The translations under genes and the position numbers were made by a program. Below, piece by piece: positions 42,729 through 55,292 of a stretch of 64,000 bases of DNA. Each line of letters starts with the position of its first letter. Position 1 is the first letter of the stretch. The notes beneath the pieces were generated by a model, which made no database searches, was not told where the DNA came from, and was given only the letters and a program-made list of their open reading frames with translations. Source of the DNA: Lineus longissimus (taxonomy: Eukaryota; Nemertea; Pilidiophora; Heteronemertea; Lineidae); NCBI RefSeq assembly GCF_910592395.1, contig NC_088322.1, forward strand, positions 10,223,431 to 10,287,430, written 5' to 3'.

Positions 42729-45700
42729 CAGCCTGCGCAGACTCCTCAAGCTCCTCCTCATCTTCCTCGAGTGATGCAGAATGCTTCTATGAGGAACCCA
42801 TCACACAAGTCACAGTCTGCAAACCTGAGGCAGAACCTGATTTCCAGAGCCCTCTCCTTGAACCCAGAGGTTTCAGACAGCTGAGCAGCTCCGATGATGA
42901 TTCAAAACTCGACTCGTTCTATTCTGTTGAGTCTGGTCACGACACTGAGCCAGAGGTTGAAGAAATTGTCATTAGAGCTGGGCCAGAAAGGAAAGAACTT
43001 CCTAAGATGGACGCTTTCGAAGTCTTTTTGAACTTTCAAAAGATATCTAGTAGTAGTTCATCCAACATGAGCGATTCAGATGCGATAGAAGAAGAAAGAA
43101 TTGCACCAACGCAAAAAGAAGTTGATATTTCTGGCATTTTAGTTTGGCCTTCTGATGATGATGTAGACAGGGTGACTTTGAGAAGAAAATCATCATCTTC
43201 ATCATCTTCCTCATCCTCAGATTCCCAAGATGAGTCAAAAGAGAAGGAAAAGCTACACGATTCTGACATTGAGAAGCCACTTTGGGTCAAGGTCATAGCC
43301 AAGAAAAGCTCTAGTAGCTCAAGTTCAAGTTCAGACTCTGATGAAAAGTCTAAGCTCAGTGGAAAATTACCTGAGATTTCAGTTCCTGAGGTCATGGTCA
43401 AAGATGAGGTCACAGTCAGACGAACTAGCTCAAGTTCTAGTTCAGATGAAAATGTAAAAGATAGTATACATGGGGGTACAGTTGATATCAAAGCTAAAGG
43501 TATGTCTTTTGATAGTGCATCTGAATCAGAGAGTGAGGAAAGTGAGGTAAATTCTATCTTAGAAAATGAAAATGTTATTGAATCTAAAGTAGAATCGGTA
43601 CTGGAAGAGGATGAGTTGGAAATATCTGGCGAGGAGGGGGTGGTATCTTCAGATACTCCAGGTGAAATCCAGCCAGACTCAAAATATGCCCGCAAAGATG
43701 ACCTGTTTTCACCATTGGAACATGGCGTTCTTGAATTTCCTTTGTCTGCCTATGAGAAAGAGGAGCAGCCTGTCTTCTCTGAAGTATCGGAAAATGAGGA
43801 ACAGTTCCTGGATCTTTGCAGCTCTACCTCAAGTAACTCATGTTCAGAGTCAGACTACATGAAAGTGGATTTACCACTTATGCGCAGCTCACCAGTACAA
43901 CGATCGAGCCTCGATCAACTCAGATTGACACCGAGTTGCGATACAAGTTTTGGTGAGGAACCAGAGTTGAGAGACTTGTCATATGAGGATATGGACCTAC
44001 CGGTATCCTATCCGCAGGCAGAGAGCATTCCTGAAGAATCGTCCACAGAGAAAGAACCTTCGTTGGCTTCATCCATGCTCGTTGGACTGAAAGGAACACC
44101 TCCAAGGACGCCTACATTGTCAGTCATCAGGCATCCATACAGCCCATCAAGCGAACCAGAAAAGTTAGGTGCACATTCCCTTGATCCAGCACTCGCCTAC
44201 CTACAGATTGAGTCATCCAAAACTCCAGACCTTATACAAAAACAACCAGAATCAGAGCAAACCAGTTCGGCAGATGATAAACTTGTCCAAGAACAGGTTC
44301 GAGAGGATTCTCCATTTAGAGCAATCAGTCCACATACACCAACTAGTACTAGCATAGATATCCCAAGGAGTCCCAAGGCTGTTCGCCCAACTCTGAAATC
44401 CAAGCCATTTGTAATACAAGATGTGAAGTTGGATTTGTCCTCACCAGACTCTCCTGACAGTAAGGGACCAGGGGGTGAGATGGAATGGGATCTCCCAACT
44501 CAGGAAGACATACAGCCTGAGGGGGTTGGATTGGTAGACTCTGGGGTGGAACCTGGGAGTCTTCATCCACTGTTTGTGTTGTCTAAGGAGGACATTGAAC
44601 CATTCTGCAAGCTACCATATCCAATGGTCATTTCTCAGCAACCCACAGAGAGAAGTGAAGGCTTTCTCCAGTTTGAAAGGCCCGATCTTCCTGAAGTTGA
44701 TGTAGAGCAAGATGAGGCTTTTGATCCAAGAGGAATGCTAAGAACTGAACAGACTTATGAGGTTGACAACACGACTGATTATGCACCAGTTGAATTCCTC
44801 GTCCACATGCCTGATGGAAAAATGGGTTTGAAGTCTTCAGACTACGAAATGACAATGTTCCGTCCAAAAGGGGAATTCGAAAATGATGTCAGTGAATCTA
44901 GCTCAAGTGATGAGTTCACTGATGATGATGATGACAGAGATAGGAACGTCAGTCTGATATCCAAGTCTTATGTAGATGTGGCTGCAACTGTTGGAGAGAT
45001 GGGAGAGCTGGAATTCAGAATACCCGTGGAGAGTGGGGAAGGTGTGATTGCAATGCTGGCTGATCAGCCAGGGGTGGGGTTAGGAGAACCAAGATCCAGA
45101 CACGACCCTTATCAGGCTGCAACTGAAGATCCAATGCTGTATAGGTCTGAGACAATGCTTGATTATGATCCATTTTATGGGCCTGAGTCATTGGAATTCA
45201 TGATTGGGCTTTCTGAAGGGACAATTGACCTGCGCCCTCATCGAGGAGTCCTGTTGGATGACATACGAGAGGAGAGCGACGAAAACAGTGTGCACTCCAA
45301 GGCTGACAATAGGGAGGATAGCAATGCTGATCATTCAGGTGCACTCAACTATTCCTTCAGCTCAGATTCCGAGGATGTGACAGAGTTCAGGGATGAACTG
45401 GATGTTAGAATTGAAGATGACACTTTCAGTAGTGATATGGAGTATGCTTCAGATGAAGCTGCTGTGAATGAGCCATCAAATGACATTGTGTTGACATCAC
45501 CAGAAGGCAGTTCATCTCCCATCACCATCGCTGAACTAGTCCAACATGACCAAATCTTGCCTACGTTTCCCCCTCAAGAGTCACCCCGCATGTCAGAACA
45601 CTCTACCTCACCCTCATCTTTGCATTTAGAAGAAGAATGCCCATCCTCTGCTCAAGTGAAGGAGCACCTTTCCTTGTCCACTGAGGATCATCTTCCCTCG

Positions 45701-45809
45701 TCCGCCTCCGACGAGGAAGCCTCATCGGATCACTCCTTATCAGTGCATGTTGATCTTCCTTCTGTCTCTTCACAACTTGCCGCTGAAAAACCTGATTCAA
45801 AAGAGAGAG
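42729..45809 (+). CDS. Exon 26: 3.1-kb Ser/Asp/Glu-rich exon
   Basis: Acceptor TTCTTCACAG|CAG (a tandem NAGNAG; using the second AG at 42731 would drop one Ala), donor GAGAG|GTAAAT, phase 1-1 (1,027 residues). It opens AACAD followed by ten Ser. Further Ser tracts lie around 43048, 43189-43229, 43310-43345 and 43423-43450, each followed by Asp/Glu, which are good acidophilic (CK2-type) kinase sites. KLPEISVPEVMV (about 43361-43396) resembles the short hydrophobic-Pro modules of AHNAK/periaxin and of exon 28. The remainder is unique, acidic, with many SP/TP sites (SPDSPDSKGPG, RSPKAVRPT) and no recognised fold. Probably a disordered, heavily phosphorylated scaffold segment. Confidence 0.88.
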
Positions 45810-46520
45810 GTAAATGATGATGTGTTATAGTTGACAGTGGTTTGGGCACATGCCAGCAGAATTGCTCTAAATGAGAATTTGAAAGTTACCATTATGAGAG
45901 AATATGGTAATTTTATTAAGAAAGAACATAAACCAGACAAACTGCCAATGTGTGCTCAGCTTCAATAGGAATACAACTTCGACTTCAAACTGACTTTAAT
46001 ATTATCTGTGCAAGCTAAGCATCCCATCCAACCAGCTTATATGTGGCATTCGTTGTTCTTTCACAAGCAGCTTATTATAAAGTCAACACAGAGTATTTTT
46101 TGTCAGTGTGCTTAGAAGCTTTTTTGGTGGGGTGGACGAGTGTCAGCTTTCAATCAAAGTAAAATCATTGTCCTTTTAATAATGGAAGTAACAGAGTTAC
46201 TGTTGCCTTAGGTTACCTTAAAAATTCATCAAGGTTTGATATTTTTGTTGAAGAAACGTTACATGTGGTGACATTGACAAGTGGGGTGTAGTTGCCATGT
46301 AGTAGAAACTTTACTCCAGTCTCAGAGAGAAATAATGTTCCTGCTAGATGGCAAACTAACTTATATAATGTGAGATTGGAATTTCTATCTCTAAATATTA
46401 GCATAAATCACCTTTACCACCCTACCAAAACAAGCATAAGACACTAAATCAATCCTGCCAGCTTTTGCATTTGGTATGTCCACTGCTTTACATGTATTCA
46501 TTTTGCATGTTCCCCTGCAG
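45810..46520 (+). other. Intron 26 (711 bp)
   Basis: GTAAAT donor, CCCTGCAG acceptor; nothing else recognised. Confidence 0.75.
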
Positions 46521-46589
46521 CTACTGAGCCAATCCTAGCTGAAGAGGTCATTCAACCAGAGCAGTCAGCCCCAGTTAAACAGGAACCTG
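46521..46589 (+). CDS. Exon 27: 69-nt linker exon
   Basis: Acceptor CCCCTGCAG|CT, donor AACCTG|GTAAGA, phase 1-1 (23 codons). Encodes ATEPILAEEVIQPEQSAP then VKQEP. It is PEVK-like in composition and skippable without frame change. The call rests on strong splice sites, phase and composition. Confidence 0.78.
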
Positions 46590-47386
46590 GTAAGATGTCA
46601 TCTTTGTTACATGTCTGATGTATTATTACTGTTTCATTCTTTCAGTTAGTTTTGGAGTGCAGACAAATTTTAAAACAATTTGGTGAATTTTGTTAAAAAC
46701 TTAAAACCTTAGCGTAGGGGCAAGCAACGTTTGCTTCATAACTTTTATGACACACTCTTCAAGCACCCACAAAAAGACCATTATGTATAATTGTTTTGGA
46801 ATTTGTCTGTAAACCAATGTCTTGCGTCTGTCCATCCTTTCTTTGATAGGTTGCATGCATAGGAAATACTCAGTGATATATTCGATACGTTATGACTAAC
46901 TTTGTGCATGTAGAAAGAAACATCTAACATCTTATCATAGAAATTCTAAGTATTTTAGAAATGACTTGCAATTTTGTTCATAGTTGTCTTCAGGAACATC
47001 AGGGCAACTGATACAATCTATTACCTGTTGATTTTAATATGTGCTCTCCTAACTTTTGCATGTAGATTACTATTTAACATGTTTAAATATAATTTCTAAG
47101 ATGTTAGTTTGAACCTTAATATTTTCTCACTTACATTGTTACATAAACATTAAGGGAAAGCCATTTCCTAAAAACCTATCAGAACGAAATCAAATCATTT
47201 TTTGTGGTCAGTGTACAGCTTTGACACAGTGAAGAAATAAGGGGAAAGCACAACAAACAAAATCTTCAGAAACTGCCAAAAAACATTGCTGATGCTTAAT
47301 GCTTTCTGTAACAATGGTATTTTGTGTTGAAGTTCTGATCAGCTATCTAACTTATGTCTGCATGTTTGTTTGCACTAACATTCCAG
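46590..47386 (+). other. Intron 27 (797 bp)
   Basis: GTAAGA donor, ACATTCCAG acceptor; AT-rich. The exon 28 reading frame stays open back to 47299, but this part reads like intron (hydrophobic, no charge pattern), so the exon start is placed at the acceptor. Confidence 0.75.
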
Positions 47387-50300
47387 AATTTGGTATTAAA
47401 CTGAAGAAGTCTTCATCAAGCTCAAGTTCAAGCAGCTCAAGTAGTTCGAGTTCGAGTGATTCTGACAAAAGCAAGGGGTCAGACAAAAAACTGACTCTTG
47501 ACTTTGACTTACCTAAACCTGACTTGAAATTTGGACTGCAAAGGGCAAAGGGTAAATCTAGTTCTTCTAGTTCATCCTCTGAAAGTGAGGATGGGGGAGG
47601 GTTTAAGGGTACTATTGATTTGATGCCTTGTACAACTGGGGCAACTTCGAGTAAGGATGAGGACGAGGCTCCTCCAGAGCCGAAGAAGGTCAAGAGGTTA
47701 AGGCGGAGGTCGAGTCGCTCCTCCAAGTCAAGTACATCAACCAGTTCTACCTCAAGTGATTCTGAAGATGGCGCACCAGGCCGGCGGTCACCTCCAAGAC
47801 GGAAGAAGGGGAGTGACTCAGCGTCCAGCAGTTCCTCTAAGGGTTCTGATAAAGAGTTTGAAGTAATTGTCCCAGTGTACGAACCAAAGGTCAAATTTAG
47901 TAGGGATTTAGATGCCCCTGATTTTGAAGGAATGATCCATGAGCCTACAGTGGTCATCCCGACTGATGCCGATGACAAACCAAAGGATAAAAAGAAGAAA
48001 GGATTCAAAATGCCGTCCTTGAAATTCCCAAAACCCCACTGGAAGAAAAGTGGGAAGTACAATCTGCCCAGGGAAGAGCCTGAAAAGCCAGAGATCCAAG
48101 AAGAATTCAAACCAGAACTTATTCTACCTGATCCGGAGGTTGAAATAGTTGCATCTGTTGACGTTCCTGCTTTCTCTGCTTTGAAGATTGATGTTGATGA
48201 TGAACCTCTGGCAGTGAAAACAGAGGTGGAAACACCTATGGGTGACGTACCTGTTGTCGAACTCAAGCTGCAGAAACCAGAACCAGACTTTGATGTTTCA
48301 TTAAATATTGATCTCAAGAGGAAGAGTTCATCTTCCTCCTCCTCATCTTCATCATCTTCATCATCTTCATCATCGTCTTCATCATCGTCTGAAAGTGAGA
48401 AAGGTGCAGGTGTGGCTGTTGCTCCTCCTGGTCTGGATGTCGATGGCAAGGTGAGTCTGAAACCAGCAAAGGCCTACATTCCTGGTACTGACCTAGATTC
48501 TGCTTCATCCTCTGATGCTTCATTTGAAGGAGCAAAGACTGGAATGAATGTCAAACTAGCAGAGCCTGAAATCAACTTAGTGATTCAGAAGCCGGAAATG
48601 CCCAGCAGGTCGTCTTCTTCTTCCTCCTCAGAGTCTGAGATTGTGGCTGCTGTTGAGATTGAGGTCAAGGCTGCACCAAAGATTGACTCAGATGTGGATC
48701 CACTTGCGTTTGACCTTGAATTGGACAAACCGGATGTTGACAGAGATGTTGACCTGGATAAACCAAAAGGCAAAGGCCAGTTCCAACTGCCCTCTTTCTC
48801 TGTACCAAAACCACATTGGAAGAAGGGTGTAAAGCCAGATGATGGTGATGCTAGAAGTAAGTCATCCTCAACCTCATCATCGTCCAGCTCCACATCATCA
48901 TCTTCCAGTGAGTCAGAGGATGACGATAACAAAATCATTGCCATTGAAGTACCAACAGTGGAAGCGCCAAAGGCAGATATTGATTTTAGACCAGAATCTC
49001 CAGAAGTTGGTGTTGACATTGACATCAATAGGCCAGATGTTGGAAAGACAAAGGGCAAAGGAAAATTCCAATTGCCTCAATTTTCAATGCCTAAGCCTCA
49101 CTGGAAGAAGGGTGAGAAACCAGATGTGGATGTGGATGTTAAACCACCTGGATTTGAAGGTGAAATAGTCCTTGCTAGGCGACCAAGCAAATCATCATCA
49201 TCTAGCTCATCATCATCTTCAAGTGAATCTGAGGATGAGGGAAAGAAGGTCATTGAATTGCCCTCAGTGGAGAAACCAAAGTTGGACATCGAACTCAAAA
49301 CAGAGAAGCCTCCACCTATTGGGATGACCTTGGAAATCAAACGACCTGATCATGAATCCAGTGAGTCTTCAACAAGTGAAAGTGAAGATGATGAAAAGAA
49401 AAAGAAAGACAAGAAGGGATTCAAATTTCCAAAGTTTTCAATGCCAAAGCCTCACTTTAAAAAGAAAGGGCAATATGATATCAGTGATTTTGATGGTGAA
49501 GTAAAAGGAGACATTGATCTTCCATCCGATTCTGACAAGGAGCTGGAGATTATAGCAGCAGTTGAGGTTCCAACAGTTGAAGCTTCACCGAAGTTTGACA
49601 TCGATGTGGAACCGGCAGGTGTTGACCCTGAATTTGACAAGCCGGAGACACCCGAGTTTGACATAGATGTTGACCTGGACAAACCCAAAGGCAAAGGCAA
49701 GTTCAAACTGCCCACTTTCTCTGTACCAAAACCACATTGGAAGAAAGGCGAGAAACCAGATGTTGATGCCAAAAGCACGTCATCATCATCATCATCATCA
49801 TCATCCAGCTTTTCATCATCTTCCAGTGAGTCAGAGGATGATGATCGAAAAGTCATTGCCATTGAAATACCAACAGTGGAAGCGCCAAAGGCAGATATTG
49901 AATTTAGACCAGAATCCCCAGAAGTTGGTGTTGACATTGACCTCGATAGGCCAGATGTTGGAAAGCCAAAGGGCAAAGGAAAATTCAAATTGCCTCAATT
50001 TTCAATGCCTAAGCCTCACTGGAAGAAGGGTGAGAAACCAGATGTGGATGTGGATGTTAAACCATCTGGATTTGAAGGTGAAATAGTCCTTGCTAGGCGA
50101 CCAAGCAAATCATCATCATCTAGCTCATCATCATCTTCAAGTGAATCTGAGGATGAGGGAAAGAAGGTCATTGAATTGCCCTCAGTGGAGAAACCAAAGT
50201 TGGACATCGAACTCAAAACAGAGAAGCCTCCACCTATTGGGATGACCTTGGAAATCAAACGACCCGATCATGAATCCAGTGAGTCTTCAACAAGTGAAAG

Positions 50301-53300
50301 TGAAGATGATGAAAAGAAGAAGAAAGACAAGAAGGGATTCAAATTTCCAAAGTTTTCAATGTCAAAGCCTCACTTTAAAAAGAAAGGGCAATATGATATC
50401 AATGATTTTGATGCTGAAGTAAAAGGAGACATTGATCTTCCATCCGATTCTGACAAGGAGCTGGAGATTATAGCAGCAGTTGAGGTTCCAACAGTTGAAG
50501 CTTCACCGAAGTTTGACATCGATGTGGAACCGGCAGGTGTTGACCTTGAATTTGACAAGCCGGAGACACCCGAGGTTGACATAGATGTTGACCTGGACAA
50601 ACCCAAAGGCAAAGGCAAGTTCAAACTGCCCACTTTCTCTGTACCAAAACCACATTGGAAGAAAGGCGAGAAACCAGATGTTGATGCCAAAAGCACGTCA
50701 TCATCATCATCATCATCATCATCCAGCTCTTCATCATCTTCCAGTGAGTCAGAGGATGATGATCAAAAAGTCATTGCCATTGAAATACCTACAGTGGAAG
50801 CGCCAAAGGCAGATATTGAATTTAGACCAGAATCCCCAGAAGTTGGTGTTGACATTGACCTCGATAGGCCAGATGTTGGAAAGCCAAAGGGCAAAGGAAA
50901 ATTCAAATTGCCTCAATTTTCAATGCCTAAGCCTCACTGGAAGAAGGGTGAGAAACCAGATGTGGATGTGGATGTTAAACCACCTGGATTTGAAGGTGAA
51001 ATAGTCCTTGCTAGGCGACCAAGCAAATCATCATCATCTAGCTCATCATCATCTTCAAGTGAATCTGAGGATGAGGGAAAGAAGGTCATTGAATTGCCCT
51101 CAGTGGAGAAACCAAAGTTGGACATCGAACTCAAAACAGAGAAGCCTCCACCTATTGGGATGACCTTGGAAATCAAACGACCAGATCATGAATCCAGTGA
51201 GTCTTCAACAAGTGAAAGTGAAGATGATGAAAAGAAGAAGAAAGACAAGAAGGGATTCAAATTTCCAAAGTTTTCAATGCCAAAGCCTCACTTTAAAAAG
51301 AAAGGGCAATATGATATCAATGATTTTGATGCTGAAGTAAAAGGAGACATTGATCTTCCATCCGATTCTGACAAGGAACTGGAGATTAAAGCAGCAGTTG
51401 AGGTTCCAACAGTTGAAGCTTCACCAAAGTTTGACATCGATGTGGAACCGGCAGGTGTTGACCTTGACTTTGACAAGCCGGAGACACCTGAGGTTAACAT
51501 AGATGTTGACCTGGACAAACCCAAAGGCAAAGGCAAGTTCAAACTGCCCACTTTCTCTGTACCAAAACCACATTGGAAGAAAGGCGAGAAACCAGATGTT
51601 GATGCCAAAAGCACGTCATCATCATCATCATCATCATCCAGCTCTTCATCATCTTCCAGTGAGTCAGAGGATGATGATCAAAAAGTCATTGCCATTGAAA
51701 TACCTACAGTGGAAGCGCCAAAGGCAGATATTGAATTTAGACCAGAATCCCCAGAAGTTGGTGTTGACATTGACCTCGATAGGCCAGATGTTGGAAAGCC
51801 AAAGGGCAAAGGAAAATTCAAATTGCCTCAATTTTCAATGCCTAAGCCTCACTGGAAGAAGGGTGAGAAACCAGATGTGGATGTGGATGTTAAACCACCT
51901 GGATTTGAAGGTGAAATAGTCCTTGCTAGGCGACCAAGCAAATCATCATCATCTAGCTCATCATCATCTTCAAGTGAATCTGAGGATGAGGGAAAGAAGG
52001 TCATTGAATTGCCCTCAGTGGAGAAACCAAAGTTGGACATCGAACTCAAAACAGAGAAGCCTCCACCTATTGGGATGACCTTGGAAATCAAACGACCCGA
52101 TCATGAATCCAGTGAGTCTTCAACAAGTGAAAGTGAAGATGATGAAAAGAAGAAGAAAGACAAGAAGGGATTCAAATTTCCAAAGTTTTCAATGCCAAAG
52201 CCTCACTTTAAAAAGAAAGGGCAATATGATATCAATGATTTTGATGCTGAAGTAAAAGGAGACATTGATCTTCCATCTGATTCTGACAAGGAGCTGGAGA
52301 TTATAGCAGCAGTTGAGGTTCCAACAGTTGAAGCTTCACCGAAGTTTGAAATCGATGTGGAACCGGCAGGTGTTGACCTTGTTTTTGACAAGCCGGAGAC
52401 ACCCGAGGTTGACATAGATGTTGACCTGGACAAACCCAAAGGCAAAGGCAAGTTCAAACTGCCCACTTTCTCTGTACCAAAACCACATTGGAAGAAAGGC
52501 GAGAAACCAGATGTTGATGCCAAAAGCACGTCATCATCATCATCATCCAGCTCTTCATCATCTTCCAGTGAGTCAGAGGATGATGATCAAAATGTCATTG
52601 CCATTGAAATACCTACAGTGGAAGCGCCAAAGGCAGATATTGAATTTAGACCAGAATCCCCAGAAGTTGGTGTTGACATTGACCTCGATAGGCCAGATGT
52701 TGGAAAGCCAAAGGGCAAAGGAAAATTCAAATTGCCTCAATTTTCAATGCCTAAGCCTCACTGGAAGAAGGGTGAGAAACCAGATGTGGATGTGGATGTT
52801 AAACCACCTGGATTTGAAGGTGAAATAGTCCTTGCTAGGCGACCAAGCAAATCATCATCATCTAGCTCATCATCATCTTCAAGTGAATCTGAGGATGAGG
52901 GAAAGAAGGTCATTGAATTGCCCTCAGTGGAGAAACCAAAGTTGGACATCGAACTCAAAACAGAGAAGCCTCCACCTATTGGGATGACCTTGGAAATCAA
53001 ACGACCTGATCATGAATCCAGTGAGTCTTCAACAAGTGAAAGTGAAGATGATGAAAAGAAAAAGAAAGACAAGAAGGGATTCAAATTTCCAAAGTTTTCA
53101 ATGCCAAAGCCTCACTTTAAAAAGAAAGGGCAATATGATATCAGTGATTTTGATGGTGAAGTAAAAGGAGACATTGATATTCCATCCGATTCTGACAAGG
53201 AGCTGGAGATTATAGCAGCAGTTGAGGTTCCAACAGTTGAAGCTTCACCGAAGTTTGACATCGATGTGGAACCGGCAGGTGTTGACCTTGACTTTGACAA

Positions 53301-55260
53301 GCCGGAGACACCCGAGGTTGACATAGATGTTGACCTGGACAAACCCAAAGGCAAAGGCAAGTTCAAACTGCCCACTTTCTCTGTACCAAAACCACATTGG
53401 AAGAAAGGCGAGAAACCAGATGTTGATGCCAAAAGCACGTCATCATCATCATCATCATCATCCAGCTCTTCATCATCTTCCAGTGAGTCAGAGGATGATG
53501 ATCAAAAAGTCATTGCCATTGAAATACCTACAGTGGAAGCGCCAAAGGCAGATATTGAATTTAGACCAGAATCCCCAGAAGTTGGTGTTGACATTGACCT
53601 CGATAGGCCAGATGTTGGAAAGCCAAAGGGCAAAGGAAAATTCAAATTGCCTCAATTTTCAATGCCTAAGCCTCACTGGAAGAAGGGTGAGAAACCAGAT
53701 GTGGATGTGGATGTTAAACCACCTGGATTTGAAGGTGAAATAGTCCTTGCTAGGCGACCAAGCAAATCATCATCATCTAGCTCATCATCATCTTCAAGTG
53801 AATCTGAGGATGAGGGAAAGAAGGTCATTGAATTGCCCTCAGTGGAGAAACCAAAGTTGGACATCGAACTCAAAACAGAGAAGCCTCCACCTATTGGGAT
53901 GACCTTGGAAATCAAACGACCTGATCATGAATCCAGTGAGTCTTCAACAAGTGAAAGTGAAGATGATGAAAAGAAAAAAAAAGACAAGAAGGGATTCAAA
54001 TTTCCAAAGTTTTCAATGCCAAAGCCTCACTTTAAAAAGAAAGGGCAATATGATATCAATGATTTTGATGCTGAAGTAAAAGGAGACATTGATCTTCCAT
54101 CCGATTCTGACAAGGAGCTGGAGATTATAGCAGCAGTTGAGGTTCCAACAGTTGAAGCTTCACCGAAGTTTGACATCGATGTGGAACCAGCAGGTTTTGA
54201 CCTTGACTTTGACAAGCCCGAGACACCTGAGGTTGACATAGATGTTGACCTGGACAAACCCAAAGGCAAAGGCAAGTTCAAACTGCCCACTTTCTCTGTA
54301 CCAAAACCACATTGGAAGAAAGGCGAGAAACCAGATGTTGATGCCAAAAGCACGTCATCATCATCATCATCCAGCTCTTCATCATCTTCCAGTGAGTCAG
54401 AGGATGATGATCAAAAAGTCATTGCCATTGAAATACCAACAGTGGAAGCGCCAAAGGCAGATATTGAATTTAGACCAGAATCCCCAGAAGTTGGTGTTGA
54501 CATTGACCTCGATAGGCCAGATGTTGGAAAGCCAAAGGGCAAAGGAAAATTCAAATTGCCTCAATTTTCAATGCCTAAGCCTCACTGGAAGAAGGGTGAG
54601 AAACCAGATGTGGATGTGGATGTTAAACCACCTCGATTTGAAGGTGAAATAGTCCTAGCTAGGCAACCAAGCAAATCATCATCCAGCTCATCATCATCTT
54701 CAAGTGAATCTGAGGATGAGGGAAAGAAGGTCATTGAATTGCCCTCAGTGGAGAAACCAAAGTTGGACATCGAACTCAAAACAGAGAAGCCTCCACCTAT
54801 TGGGATGACCTTGGAAATCAAACGACCCGATCATGAATCCAGTGAGTCTTCAACAAGTGAAAGTGAAGATGATGAAAAGAAGAAGAAAGACAAGAAGGGA
54901 TTCAAATTTCCAAAGTTTTCAATGCCAAAGCCTCACTTTAAAAAGAAAGGGCAATATGATATCAGTGATTTTGATGGTGAAGTAAAAGGAGACATTGATC
55001 TTCCATCCGATTCTGACAAGGAGCTGGAGATTATAGCAGCAGTTGAGGTTCCAACAGTTGAAGCTTCACCGAAGTTTGACATCGATGTGGAACCGGCAGG
55101 TGTTGACCTTGACTTTGACAAGCCGGAGACACCCGAGGTTGACATAGATGTTGACCTGGACAAACCCAAAGGCAAAGGCAAGTTCAAACTGCCCACTTTC
55201 TCTGTACCAAAACCACATTGGAAGAAAGGCGAGAAACCAGATGTTGATGCCAAAAGCACG

Positions 55261-55292
<32 letters not shown>

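Noticed and set aside
47299-47386. Upstream ATG-initiated extension of the exon 28 frame
   Set aside because: It lies before a strong acceptor (ACATTCCAG), reads as hydrophobic intron-like sequence, and exon 27 joins in phase at 47387, so it is not a translation start.
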